Position numbers and translations under genes: made by a program
NCBI GenBank assembly: GCA_963682175.1
Contig: OY821791.1
Location: 18,070,542-18,134,541, forward strand
Source: Triglochin maritima
Taxonomy: Eukaryota; Streptophyta; Magnoliopsida; Alismatales; Juncaginaceae
Length of the DNA stretch: 64,000 nucleotides
Direction of reading: 5' to 3'
Notes under the pieces: model-generated
Told to the model about the DNA's origin: nothing
What the model saw: only the letters and a program-made list of their open reading frames with translations
The model's database searches: none
Part shown: piece by piece, positions 35,168 to 47,575 of the stretch
How the letters are laid out: every line of letters begins with the position of its first letter
Numbering within the stretch: position 1 is the stretch's first letter

Positions 35168-36939
35168 GAGAATCTCAATCATCCCCACCAAGTGTACGTT
35201 CAAGAGTTGAACGTGAACCCACTCCTCAAGAAATTGTGGAAGAAGTTCGAGAGACACGAGAACAACCAAAAGAACTTAGAAGGTCAACAAGGGAAAGGAA
35301 GAAACCTGATTTGTATCTGGGACTTCATGAAATCATGGTACTAGATACCAATGATCCCTTGACCTTCCAAGAAGCAATGGATAGGGAAGACTCCAAACTA
35401 TGGCTTAAGGCCATGGAATCCGAAATAGAATCCATGTATGATAATCAAGTATGGGACTTGGTTGACCTTCCTCAAGGGAAGAAGGTCATTCATAATAAAT
35501 GGGTTTTTAAGAGGAAGATGGACATGGATGGGAACTTGACGACCTACAAAGCGAGGCTTGTAGCGAAGGGTTTCATTCAAGTTCAAGGAATTGACTATGA
35601 TGAAACTTTTTCACCGGTTGCCATGTTCAAGTCTATTCGGATCATGCTCGCTATTGCCGTATTTCACGATTATGAAATATGGCAAATGGATGTCAAAACG
35701 GCGTTCCTTAATGGGAACTTGGAGGAGGATGTGTACATGGTACAACCTCAAGGTTTTGAAGATCCAAAGAATAGCGAGAAGGTATGCAAGCTTCAAAGAT
35801 CCATCTATGGATTGAAGCAAGCATCAAGGAGTTGGAACAAACGCTTTGACGAGGAAGTGAAGAAGCTTCACTTCATTCAAAGTAAGGAAGAACCTTGTAT
35901 ATACAAGAAGGTTAGTGGGACCCATGTAGTATTCCTAATCTTATATGTCGATGACATATTGCTTATGGGCAATCATATTCCTTTGCTTGAGCAAACGAGA
36001 AGTTCATTGAAATCTGCATTTTCGATGAAAGACATGGGTGAGGCTCAATACATCTTGGGAATCAAGATATATGGAGATAGATCTCGCAGACTCATTGGCC
36101 TCAGTCAACGTACATACATTGACAAGGTCTTGGAAAGGTTCAAGATGAACAACTCCAAAAAGGGCAGTGTGCCAATGAGTATGGGTGTGCAACTCAAGAA
36201 GTCTCAACGTGCGGAATCGCATAAGGACTTAGAGTACATGAAGGATGTCCCTTATGCTTCGGCAATTGGGTCGATCATGTACGCGATGACTTGCACAAGA
36301 CCCGATGTCTCGTATGCTCTAAGCATGACAAGTCGTCACCAATCCAACGCAGGTCCTGAGCATTGGACATCGGTCAAGAATATCCTGAATTACCTTAACC
36401 AGACTAAGGATAAGATTCTTGTTTATGGAGGACAAAGGGAATTGATAGCTGAAGGTTACTCGGATGCGAGTTTCATGAGTGATCCAGACGATAGAAGGTC
36501 GCAATCAGGATATGTCTTCCTTCTGAATGGTGGAGCTGTGAGTTGGCGTAGTTGGAAGCAAAGCACTACGGCCGACTCAACCACTGCTTCCGAAGTAATG
36601 GCTGTCGCTGAAGCGAGCAAGGAAGGAGTGTGGATTAAGAAGTTCCTTGAAGAGCTTGGAGTAGTTCCCTCGAGCGAGGGACCAATAGAGCTATTTTGCG
36701 ACAATAGTGCATCTATCTCGCAAATCAAGGATCCCAAATCACACCAGAAAGTGAAGTACATTGATCGTAAGTACTTCGTGATGCGTGACCTCATCGACGA
36801 ATGCAAAATAAATTTGTTATGGGTGGACACCAACAACAACACAGCTGATCCATTCACAAAACCCTTATCCCAAGCCAAGGGCGAAATGCATTTCGAGTCC
36901 ATGGGATTGAGGAACCATGTAGATTGGCTTGATGATTGA
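35161..36939 (+). pseudogene. CopA-3 reverse transcriptase-RNase H, shifted frame
   Basis: This is the remainder of pol, read one frame away from the upstream part. It has the linker (LRRSTRERKKPD), reverse transcriptase (WVFKRKMDMDGN, YKARLVAKGF, QMDVKTAFLNG, YVDD at 35944-35955), the connection region (TRPDVSYAL) and RNase H (SGYVFLLNGGAVSW, TASEVMAVAEASKEGVW, ELFCDNSASI), ending in NHVDWLDD and TGA. All key motifs are present and no stop interrupts it. Only the junction at 35160 prevents translation from the upstream ATG. Its product would copy the element RNA into DNA in the cytoplasmic particle. Confidence 0.92.
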
Positions 36940-37010
36940 TATGTAATGGGGTTTACCATAGTTATTATTGTTTTATGCATTGAGTATGTATGAGAAAGAA
37001 AACTTTAATA

Positions 37011-37022
37011 ACAAGTGGGAGA
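37011..37022 (+). other. CopA-3 polypurine tract
   Basis: ACAAGTGGGAGA directly precedes the 3' LTR start. The reverse complement of the same motif sits beside the CopA-1 LTR at 19175. Confidence 0.8.
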
Positions 37023-37023
37023 T

Positions 37024-38926
37024 TGAAGGGAATGTGTTCTAAAAGTTTTACTTTTAAATGTCAATTATTATGAATTGAATGAGAAAATCGTTTTGTTCCT
37101 TGTTTATGTTATTCGTCTTTTAGAAGTGTTAAGGAAGAGGCTCTTGGTCCTTAACTGTAGAGCTCTAATAGATATTGGTTTACATAAAACAAAAGATATT
37201 CGCAATTATGGTAATTAACATGGGACATTAATTACCGGGTTAAGATTGTCGTGTTGGTCATAGATCATTGTAGCTCTACAAGTGAGTGACAACACGGGTA
37301 TGCAAAAGAGGAAAATATTACTTTTGTATACTGAATAGACCTAATAAGTAAAATATTATAGAAATGTGTTTCAGTGTCATTAATATTTTACTGTGTCCTT
37401 GGTCCTTTGATATGAGACTTATATCTGATCGCTTAAGGAGTTCTTAATTAGACTAGTGTCTTGAGCTATCGATGAGTGTAGTGTAAAGGCATTAGTTGGT
37501 TAAGTACAACTTTTGTTGGAGAAGATAGCTAGTCAAAAGATTATCATTGCCCCTCTTAATTGAGTAATGATATTAATGGGCCCCTTGATAAAGCAAAGTT
37601 ATAATGTGCACAATGTGATTTGAGTTAAGTCACATATTTATAACTAGCTTAAAGAGATCAAGAAATGAATACTAATATACAAAGATGACACAATACTACT
37701 TTGTATGTATTCTTAATATCATGAGGCAGGGGACGGACACAAGTGGTGCACTCCATCACTAATTGGATCGGGTTTTGGTTCGAGCTAAATTAAGACATCT
37801 AGCTAATTGGGAACTATAATGTGTAGCTAGATAACGCTTATAGTTTGTGATGTTAAGCTATTAATATCACTGCAAATTTAGCTTAGATCCTCCCATAGGT
37901 CACACCATAAAACTGGGAAACAAGAAGGTGATTTTATGTTCATATGATGTATCGAGTTTCGTATACATGTGGTGAATCGATAAAATCATTATGTCATGAA
38001 AATGACATATTTAGAATCATGAATTTATATATGAGATGTAAATATATCATGGGGTGTGATTGTTTGATATTACATATGATGATATATTGCATAGGATATA
38101 TAAATTAGCTATAACCCCAAAGATCGAATTTTGTTGGGAATTAATCCAAAATTCGATAAGGCAAATTAATTAATTAAATTTGCTAAAACCCCAAATACGA
38201 ATTTTGTTGGGAATTAAACCAAAATTCGATAAAGGCAAATTAATTAAATTTCCTAAAACAAAAAAAAACGAATTTTGTTGGGAATTAATCCAAAATTCGA
38301 TAAAGGCAAATTAATTAAGGAATTATTGATCATGGTTTTGACTTGGTCAATTATGATTAAATTTGGATGTGGATTAATAAATTTAATATTGAGAATTGGT
38401 CTTAAGAGAAAAGCATGGAAGAATGGGTCAATGCATAGCCCATGATGTGGAAATTAAAGGAGCCTATAAATAGGCCTAATTTCATTCATTAAAAAATAAA
38501 TATATGCAAAATTCTCTCTCTCTCTAACCACCCCAATTAATCCATCCGAAATTTCTTAGTTAATTTGAGTTTTTGGAGAGTAAAATCTCAGGAAAGAAAA
38601 AGGGGGTTATTAGCTAGATTCTAAACCGTTTGGAGATTGATTGGCTAGCTCCTTTCTCTCCAACATTGTTTAGAGTTTGGTGAACACTCGGAGGCAATCC
38701 ACCAGGCGATTCGACCGGCAACGCGACTCCGGATCTTCAAGAGGTTTTAGAGAACCTCTTGGTATGATTCTAATTGCAATTGTTTGTTTGTTCTAATGCA
38801 TGTTAAATAATTAGGACAAACAAATGCATGTCTATATGAAAATCGAAGAAAATATGAATGTTTCGATCCTATATGTTTATAAAATTTCGAAAAATATATA
38901 CATACTATAGGGCACGAAATCCAACA
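37024..38926 (+). repeat. CopA-3 3' LTR
   Basis: 1903 bp, same ends as the 5' LTR. A TATA box lies at 38465-38472 and triplicated units at 38125-38323. The flanking CTTGT on the right completes the target duplication. Confidence 0.95.
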
Positions 38927-38931
38927 CTTGT

Positions 38932-41576
38932 TTGCTCTAGCAAAGAGATATGATTTCCCATGCGAAGTATGTCATAGACATATAAGGTCAAAAACACTAC
39001 GTGACTCCCATTGATCTTCTTGTATATAAATGTTCTTCCTTGATTTAGACAAAGTTAATCTTTTTGACTTCTTCGTCAAAGTGTTTGTTCCAGCTCCTTG
39101 ATGCTTGCTTCAATCCATAAATGAACCGTTGAAGCTAGCATACTTTCTCACTATTCTTTGGATCCTCAAAACGTTGCGCTTGTATCGTGTGCACATCCTC
39201 CTCCAAGTTCCCGTTAAGGAATGTTGTTTTGACATCCATTTGCCATATTTATAAAGAAATGTGGCACTAGTGAGCATAATCCGAATAGATTTGAACATGG
39301 TATTAGGTGTCAAGTTTCATCAGAGTCAATTCCTTGAACTTAAATGCATCCTGTTGCTACAAGTCTCGCCTTGTAAGTTGTCAAATTCCCATCCATGTCC
39401 ATCTTCCTCTTAAAAATCCATTTATTTTGAACAACTTTCTTTCCTTGAAGAAGGTCAACCAAGTCCCATACTTGATTGTCATACATGGATTGTATTTCGG
39501 ATTCCATGGCATTAAACCATAGTTTGTTGTCTTTCATTTCCATTTCTTCTTGAAAGGTCGAGGGATTATCGGTATCGAGTACCATGATCTCGTGAAGTCC
39601 CAAATACATATCGACCTTCTTTCTCTCCCTCATTGACCTTCTAAGTTCTTTTGGTTTCCCGTGTACTTATTGAACTTCTTCCATAATTTCTTGCGAAATT
39701 GGTTCAATTCTTGAATGAACACTGGGTGGGGATGATTGAGTTTCACCCACAATTGCTTGCGAATGTTGCTCACTCATACTCCCAATAACCAAAGTAACCT
39801 CGGTTGGGCTTTCCTGCCCTTGAATGTTATCATTCATATCATGATCTTGTAGAGTATCTTGAGTTTACTCAAGCACAACTCTACTCCCACTACTTCTTGT
39901 TCTTTTAAGAAATGCTTTCTTTAAGAATACGACATCCCTCTCGACAATCACTCGATTGGAGGTTTTATGCCAAAAGTAGTTTAATCTTGTCTCACAAGGA
40001 CAACCTATAAGTAAGTACTTATCCGCTTTTGGTTGAAGTTTGGTCGACATCAATCTTTTGATGAAGGCCTCACAACCCCAAATTTTAAGAAACTTTAGCT
40101 TGGGTATTTTACCAATCCATCGCTCATCTGGTGTTTTCTCTACGGATTTGGATCGAACATTATTCAGTGTGTAAGCGACAACTTATAGTGCATAACTCCA
40201 AAAGTAAAGTGGCAATTCAGCTTGACTCATCATTGATCGAACTATGTCAAGAAACGTACTATTTATCCGTTCGGACCCACATTACATTGAGGTGTACCAG
40301 GCGGGGTGAGTTGTGGTATAATAGTGCACTCCTTTAGGAGCGATTCAAATTTGGTACTTAAGTACTCACCTCCACGATCGGTTCGTAGAGACTTGATCTT
40401 CTTATTGAGTTGGTTCTCTATTTCATTCTTAAATTCTTTGAAGTTGTCAAAGGATTCACTTTTGTTCCTCATTACATAAACATAACCGCAACAGCTATAG
40501 TCAATCCGTGAACGTAATGAAGTACATATAACCATCTCTTGCACTTGTACTCATTGGACCACATACATCGAAATATATAAAATCCAGCAAGTCACTTGCT
40601 CTTGAACCTTTCTTTTTGAAGGGACTCTTGGTAATTTTTCCCATAAGGCAAGGTTCACATGTCTTTAATGATTTCAAATCAATAGGACCAAGAAGGTTAG
40701 CTTCCTGCAATTTCTTGATGTGTTTTTAATTTATGAGACCAAGGTGATAGTGCCATAAGATTATATCATTCATGTGAGTTGTCTTAAGTCTTTTTTATTG
40801 ATGTTTAATTTTTTTGGTCTATTATTCAATTCAAGAAAATAGAGTCCATTTCTTATTAAAGCATTTGTATAGAAAATTCCATTCTTTGATAAAGATATGC
40901 AAGAATTTCAAATATTTATTATAAAGTCATCCATATCTAAACATGATATGGATATAATACTCTTGCTAATTGAAGGTACATAATAGACATTTTTCAAAGT
41001 TAAAATTAAATCACTTGATAAAACAAGATCCCCGGAGCCTTGTACAATCGTAGCGACGCTTGCACCATTTCCGACCTTCAAAATCATCTTTCCTCTTGCG
41101 AGGTCCTTCCTATCCTTTAGTAGTTTCCAATTAGAAATTATGTGAGAACAAGATCCGATATCAAGTACCCAATCATGCATAGAGGTGGATAAATTTATTT
41201 CAATAACAAATATACTTTTCGACTTTTTGGGGACTTGCGCTCAATCACACCATTGTCAAGGTCTTCCTTGTACTTGGGGCAATTAGGCCGGATGTGTCCA
41301 TTTTCACCGCAGTGAAAGCACTATGTGTTGGGAATTAGAGATTTCGAAGATTTTCCCTTGACGCACTCGCATGAGCACCTTCTACTCCGTTACCCTTGAT
41401 TGACGCCTTTTTGGTTAATTTGTCTTTCCCTTTACCTTTGGCGATCTTTTTGCTTCCAGGATACACGGGTAGGACATTCTTATCCTTCCTTTGCCCATAT
41501 CAACTTCAGGTGTTTTGATAGCATTATGAAGCACCTCAAGACTCACCCCTTTCTCACGCACATGATAGTTAAAACC
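38932..41576 (-). pseudogene. CopA-2 gag end, protease, integrase and reverse transcriptase relic
   Basis: Read on the minus strand from 41576: gag end (YHVREKGVSLE), a knuckle region near 41300, protease-like WVLDIGSCSHIISN and LKNVYYVPSISKSIISISCL at 40908-41180, integrase (CEPCLMGKITKSPFKKKGSR, DVCGPMSTSARDG and LRTDRGGEYLSTKFESL at 40263-40710), linker (39865-40053), and reverse transcriptase (RERKKVDMYLGLHEIMV at 39340-39633, to 38932). Stops and frameshifts break it at many points. The protease DTG has become DIG. It joins 29410 across CopA-3. Confidence 0.83.
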
Positions 41577-42473
41577 TTTCTCCTCGTGACCTATTTATAG
41601 GGTCTCCCAACACCCACATCATGGGCTAACCACTAACCCATGATCTCTTGTTTTTTCTCCCTAAAATCAATAACAATTTGACACATAATCGTCCACATCC
41701 ATATTTAACCATAATTCGAATAATTCCAATACATGATTAATATTAATTCCTTATTAATTCAGGCAAAACCGTATTAATTTTTTTTTCCTTTTATCAAATT
41801 TTGGATTTATATCCAACAAAATTTGATCTTTGGGGTTTTTAGCAAATTCATATGTGATGTGGTTTTGAACTATCATGTGCGTGAGAAAGGGGTGAGTCTT
41901 GAGGAGCTTCACAACACTCTCAAAATGGTTGAAGTTGACATGGGCAAGGGTCGGGACAAGCACGCCCTAGCCGTCCATGGAGGGAGCAGGAAAATCACAA
42001 TAGGTAAAGGCAAAAACAAATTGGCCAAAATGGTTTTAAAAGGGAATGGAGTAGGAGGGGCTCATGGGAGTACCTCAAGGGGGGAATTCTTTAAAATCTC
42101 TGACTCCTAATACATAGTGGTACCACTGCGGTGGAAAAAGGACATATCCGCCAGAATTGCCCCAAGTACAAGGAGGATGTTGACAACGGGGTAATTGAGA
42201 AAAAATGCCCCAAAAAGGCTAAAAGTATATTTGTTATTGAAATAAATTTGGCCATCTCTATCCATGACTAGGTAATTGATACCGGATCTTGTGCACACAT
42301 AATTTTTCTAATGTGCAGCTACAAAAGGATAGGAAGGAACTCGTGAAGAACGAGATGATTTTGAAGGTTGGAAATGGTGCAAGCCTTACTGCGATTGCAC
42401 AAGGTTCCGTGAAGCTTCAATTATCTAGTGGTTTAACATTATGTTTAAAGAACATCTATTATGTGGCTTCTAT
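40968..42473. repeat. Inverted duplication of copia gag-protease with LTR loop
   Basis: The left arm (40968-41576) reads gag-protease on the minus strand and the right arm (41861-42473) reads the same part on the plus strand. Both arms begin at the same phrase (GGTTTTAACTATCATGTG on the left arm read minus, GGTTTTGAACTATCATG on the right) and end at the same YYV..S codons. The 284-bp loop (41577-41860) is CopA LTR sequence in minus orientation, including a TATA box (41592-41599). The arms differ at many bases and both are pseudogenes. RNA through the region could fold back on itself. Confidence 0.8.
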
Positions 42474-42475
42474 TC

Positions 42476-42794
42476 TAACTATCATATTACATGTTTTAAA
42501 ACATTTAAAACTCTCAATAATAATTAGAATCAAAATCGACAAAACGATCTTATTTTTCCGATTTTCTTTGTTCCACCTTAAAGATCATAATTAATCCATT
42601 GATCTTATGGTTATCATATTTTCTAACATTACAAACTAATGTAGAAAAATAAGAAACATTACAAATCTGAAAATTCAATTTTATGCATCCATCAAAAATC
42701 AAAATGACTAAAAAGGGCAAGACAATGAATTATTTGATAATGTGATGGTAAACTAAAAATATTAAATCGCCTAATTATTGAAAATATGAACAAA
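42476..42794 (-). other. CopA-2 leader remnant
   Basis: AT-rich noncoding DNA between the inverted duplication and the primer-site remnant (minus strand TGCTATCAGAG at about 42797-42807). By position it is the 5' leader of CopA-2. Confidence 0.5.
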
Positions 42795-42809
42795 AAACTC
42801 TGATAGCAT

Positions 42810-44314
42810 TTTTGGATTTGTGCCCTATACTTGTATGTATATTATAAAAAAATTACAACCAATTAGGATTAGTTTTCATATTTTTCAATAATTTTGTGTA
42901 TAAAATCTCCTAATTTTATGTCAATATATATTATATACTAATTAATATTGAAATACATAAATTGGATCATACCTAGAGGATTAGCAAATCTTTTTTACCA
43001 ATCGGAAGTCAGATTGCATGTCGGAATCACCTCTAAGTGTTCAACAAACTCTAAACAAGATTAGAGATATTGAAGCTAGCCAATCAATCTCTAATAAAAG
43101 GTTAGAATCTAGCTAATAACCTCTTTAATGCTCCAAAGAATTTAATCTCCAGAACTTCAATTAATTTAGATATTTTTTGGATGGATAAGGTCGAGAAAAT
43201 ATGGAAAGAAAAGAATACTGCATGTATCTCACAAAAGGAGGATTGACCTATTTATAGTCATCCTCAAACCCACATAATGTGCAAGTCACTTACAAATGAT
43301 CTCTTCTTAATTACTCCTCTAAACCAATCATATTTTGACACATCATCATCCCATAGCCACCTTTGATCAAGTGGGAACAAATCCAACCCACGATCAGAAA
43401 AATTCTCTTATTAATGTAGGCAAAATCGTGGACAAACGGTTGACCGAAACAACCAATCATTGGACCGATGGTTTACAAAATTACAATTTCGATTGGACTA
43501 CAAGCCCATACGGTTGACTGTTTAGCTACAACAAGAGTTCATGTTATTTTCGTTCAGACTGTGTTCCAAGTCGGTCGACCGATCCCCTACCAAGAATGCT
43601 CATGATAATTTCGGTCGAACCACGACCCAGGTCGGTCGACTGTTTCGCAACAGGAAAAAGTCCATGTTATTTTTGGTAGAACCGCGTGTACACTTGGTTG
43701 ACCATTTTGTTAACTCAAAAGTTACAGTTAAATTCGGTCGACCAGTTCCGGAAAAACGTTTGACCGTTTTTCACTATTTTTTCCTTCATCAAATTTTGGA
43801 TTAATATCCAACAAATTTTGAGATTTGGATTTTAGCAAATTCGTACGTTATAATGTTGCGGATCACATTATATTATGTGATATATTATCATATATAATAT
43901 CAAACATTATAGCACATAATATACACACATCTCATACAAATTTATTTGATATTCTAATCATGTTGTTATCACGACTTATCGATTTTATCATTTCACCATA
44001 TGTATTTCAATATATCACATAAATGTAAAATCATATTTCTTATTTCCTAGTTTTGTTGTGTGACCTATAGGAGGATCTAACTTATGTTTGCAATGATATA
44101 AAACACTTTATATCGTAAACTATAAGCGGTATCTTGCTTCACATTATAGTTACCCAAATAACTAAGATGTTTTGCTCACTTGAACCAAACACGATCCACT
44201 GGGTGATATAATATCACTTGTGTCTATCCCTTGCATCATGTTACTCGGAATATCAAGGGGCTCGTTAGTATCATCTTGTGACATATCACATTTTCTGGAA
44301 CAAGCCATGTAGAA
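42810..44314 (-). repeat. CopA-2 5' LTR, left part
   Basis: This minus-oriented CopA LTR runs from the degenerate TTTTTGGATTTG end (TGTTGGATTTCG in the family) to the TAGAA duplicated by Gyp-3. With 55265-55742 it totals about 1.98 kb, matching CopA-3 LTR length. A TATA box lies at 43249-43256 (minus TATAAATA). It holds palindrome cluster 5. Confidence 0.85.
43437..43767. repeat. CGGTCGACCG palindrome cluster 5 (decayed)
   Basis: Only two exact GGTCGACC cores remain (near 43572 and 43736). Around them are GGTTGACCG, GGTTGACTG, GGTCGAACC, GGTCGACTG, GGTTGACC and GTTTGACCG, mostly C-to-T or G-to-A versions. The cluster lies about 180-520 bp upstream of the TATA box. Confidence 0.85.
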
Positions 44315-45825
44315 TGATTGATATGATATCATGCATATATTTGTGTCTTATATCCTTTATTCTTAGCCTAAGCAATGCTATGAATGTTTAAATTTCAGGA
44401 ATAAACAGGTTTGAGAAGAAGAGACTATAAAAGGACTTAAAAGCAAGAAAAAAGACTAAGTTGCAAGACTTATGGACTGCGATGCAAGAGACAGGGACCC
44501 AAATGTAAAACCAAAATGACCAATGAGCAAATGAAGAAACTGTACACCATTATGAGGATATTTTGGCAAATGGGATTGGGTCGCAACCTACACAACCAAT
44601 TAGGGTGCATCAGACATGAAGAAATCAAGCCAAACAACCACACTCCAAAACCTGACAAGATCCAGACCATATAGACCGCCAGTTGGCGGTTCAAGACCAT
44701 AGATTGGCGGTCTGTTTTTCTCCAGATCCGATAAGGTTTAGGCGGTTCATGTATTAGAGTGTCTTATATCTATTTTTAGTAGTGCATTACTCCAATATCG
44801 GGGGATTGTCCCCGATTGCCTTTTTCTATGACTATAAAAAAAACTCCTCCTTCTCCTTTGTATTTACTACATGCTTGGTGGCTATTCTCTCTACTTGAAG
44901 TGAAGCCTTGGAGCAAAACATAAGTGGGGAGATGCTACTTGTATTGTGAGTCTGAAATTAATAAAAGTTTTTTGTTATGTTGCTTCTTTCATGTTTCTTG
45001 CATGCTTAGCTTGATTTCCTTTCATTAAATCTAGTAGGCATAGTTAACATGTTTTTCTATCTTAATATAATAGTTAGTTTAATGATTAGTGAGAAGTCCA
45101 TCCCCATTTGGGGGTGGAGAAGAATGTGATGTGATTATGTGATATATTAGGTGTGTGTGTGTGTGTGTTATCTTAATCCTTTGAGCCTTACATGATTTCC
45201 ATAACCATCAAATGGGATTTCACTCTTATCTTTGATGTGCTAATGCTCTTGAGTGATGCTTAGCATATGCTTAGATTAGTGAGCCTATTTTATGGAGAAT
45301 GATGAGGTGAGGATAATGATGGAGTGGAAGAAGCAAACATCACATGTGGTTGCATGTACTCTTGTTGCCCTCATCTTAATTAATGGCTTGTATGTCTTAA
45401 TGATTGTGTAAATCTTATTTCACGTGGAGACATAGTGGGGTTTGGTCTTCATGCATGAGTTCATTTAGATTCATTTCAATTATTGTCTTGTGTGTTTTAA
45501 TGATAATGTTTTATCTTAGTTCACGTGGAGGCAAAGTTGGATTTGGTTTTACGGTTTTCATGTACTACATGTTGTGACAAGCATAAATGAACACACACAT
45601 ACACATATTTTCATATTCACGTTCTTTCTCTATCCCCTATGGGGTTTAGTTTGATTTTTTGTCCATTCGTAGTTTAGTTTAGAGTAATCATCTGCTTCTC
45701 CCTTCTCTTCCCACTTGCATTCAAAAGACCCAGAGTCGACAAACCTCCCTGTGGATAGACCCGTACTTGCCCTGTCTTCACCGACGACCGTGCACTTGCT
45801 GTTTAAAGTTAATATATCATAATCA
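44315..45825 (+). repeat. Gyp-3 5' LTR
   Basis: It starts TGATTGATATG and ends near TAATCA. TATAAAAA lies at 44833-44840. The inverted repeat ACCGCCAGTTGGCGGT (44675-44690, one mismatched pair) lies about 150 bp upstream of it. A (GT)n run lies near 45153-45169. Confidence 0.88.
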
Positions 45826-46640
45826 TAAAACTTGAAAGTATAATCCAAATCAATGATGTCGACAAATACATTTTACCAAAATCGAAGTACATTGCAATGG
45901 TTTGAGAAAATAAAACAAAAATGAACTGAGCTTCTTTTAACTCTTCAACGACATGAATCCAGCCTATAGTGAGAAATCATAGTCTCCATCTATGTGAATA
46001 TCATTTTTCTAACCATAATATTGCTCGTATTTCTATACCATAATATCATTTGTCTAAATATCTTTGTGTAAATACAAACTAGAAGTATATAATTTTATGA
46101 ACATTATATAAACAAGAACTAGAAGAAACCTAGAGGTGTAAGTGGGGCGGGGCGGGTTGGTAATACAACTTGGACCATAAAACTCAAAGAAAAAGATTAG
46201 ATTGATTTCCATCTAGGTCATGCATCATTTGTCGACCATGCACGCACTCATCTTTTTTTTTCTTTACATTCTTGTTGTTGATTGCTGACGTAAGGTACGT
46301 GTACCCATTCTCTCATTCATGAATGGTTAAAGCATACATTAGTTAGTAAGGTGCATCCAGAAAAGAGTGAGGTGAGCGTTTGTTTGGAGAGTTGATTGCT
46401 AGATTAAGACTCAAAACGCTACTAAGGAGGGGTTGTCCCATACAAGATAAGGTGGAGGATTTCATCACCCTTCCTTTGTTTGAGCCGTGCTTGCTAGATT
46501 AGGCTTTACCTTCACCCACTACCCACGCTAGCTCTAAGGATTCTTCATTTCTCATTTAAGTCTTCTCCTCCTCTATATTCTTCGTTATAGTCTCCTCCTC
46601 TAATTACACTTTTTGTTGTGTGTTATTTTTGAGTCGAGTT
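45826..46640 (+). other. Gyp-3 leader region
   Basis: AT-rich sequence without a clear reading frame between the 5' LTR and gag. The expected Athila-type primer site is not found. Confidence 0.5.
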
Positions 46641-47575
46641 GAGCATTTTATGCGAGGTTGGGCTCGTACTGGTGAGAGCGCTCGACTTGAGGGAGTGCAT
46701 TTTTCAGAGATGAACGGTCTAGGAGATCGGCCATCTCCACCTCGTGCTCCTTTAGAGCATGAGACCGAGTCGTCTCATGGTAATGGGGAGACTGGGCTCC
46801 ATACATGGATTATCTTGGTCCGCTCCCACCACCACGTAGACCTTTTTCTCCTCATCTGACTCGAGAGGAAGAGGGATTCGGTCAGGATATTCTTGGTGCA
46901 CCACCACCTTTAGCTCGACAAGATAGGCCGATGGCTTTATGGGAGCGGACGAATCATGTTCGTGCCACACAACCTTCTTGCATAGTTCTCCAGCCGGCTC
47001 GCGGGAAACTATGAGTTGAAACCTCAATATGTGAGCGTGCTTCCTACCTTCACTGCCAATAATCAGGATCTTTATATTTTTATACGTGAATTCGAGAAGG
47101 CATGCTCCATGTTCAATCTTCAAATGTTTGACGAGGATTTAGTCCGGTTGAGGATGATTTCTTTCGCGATGAAGGATAACACATAGAAATGGATGTACAG
47201 CCTCACGGCGAGCTCTATTCGGTCTTCGGATGACTTTGTGACCGTCTTTCTGAAGAGATTTTCCCTTAAAAGGAAACTCAACATATACGACACCATATAC
47301 ATCAAATGTATCAGACTGAGACCGAATCTTTTCATGCTTTCTTTGAGAAGTTCAATGACCTTCTCCAGCAGCGCCCTCATCATGGACTTGAGCTATGGCA
47401 GATGTGCCAGATTCTTTATGAGGGCCTCAACTACAGCACCCGTATATTGTTGGAGTCGATGTGTCAGGGTGATTTCCAAATGAAACTCATCGATGAGGCA
47501 TGGGACACCTTTGAATCAATGGCTGAACAAATCTTTGAGTGTGACACCATGAGAGAGCCACTAGCCGCCAGGTCT
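46641..47575 (+). pseudogene. Gyp-3 gag relic
   Basis: In shifting frames it reads gag: LKPQYVSVLPTFT near 47015, LYIFIREFEKACSMFNLQMF, then QTETESFHAFFEKFNDLLQQ, RPHHGLELWQMCQILYEGLN and AWDTFESMAEQIFECD at 47306-47570. It aligns with Gyp-1 gag and with the relic at 1-560. Homology stops at about 47575, before the zinc knuckle and protease. Confidence 0.78.

Larger units (their letters stand above)
29411..38926 (+). mobile_element. CopA-3: near-complete copia retrotransposon
   Basis: This 9.5 kb element has matching LTRs (29411-31309 and 37024-38926), a tRNA-Met primer site, gag, protease, integrase, reverse transcriptase, RNase H in copia order, and a polypurine tract. It is flanked by the perfect 5-bp target duplication CTTGT (29406-29410 and 38927-38931) and lies in the reverse transcriptase of CopA-2. 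About 15 mismatches between the LTRs were seen by eye in the first ~1.1 kb, so insertion is fairly recent. Only two lesions were noticed in the coding part: a TGA at 33155 and a one-base loss near 35160. Confidence 0.95.
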
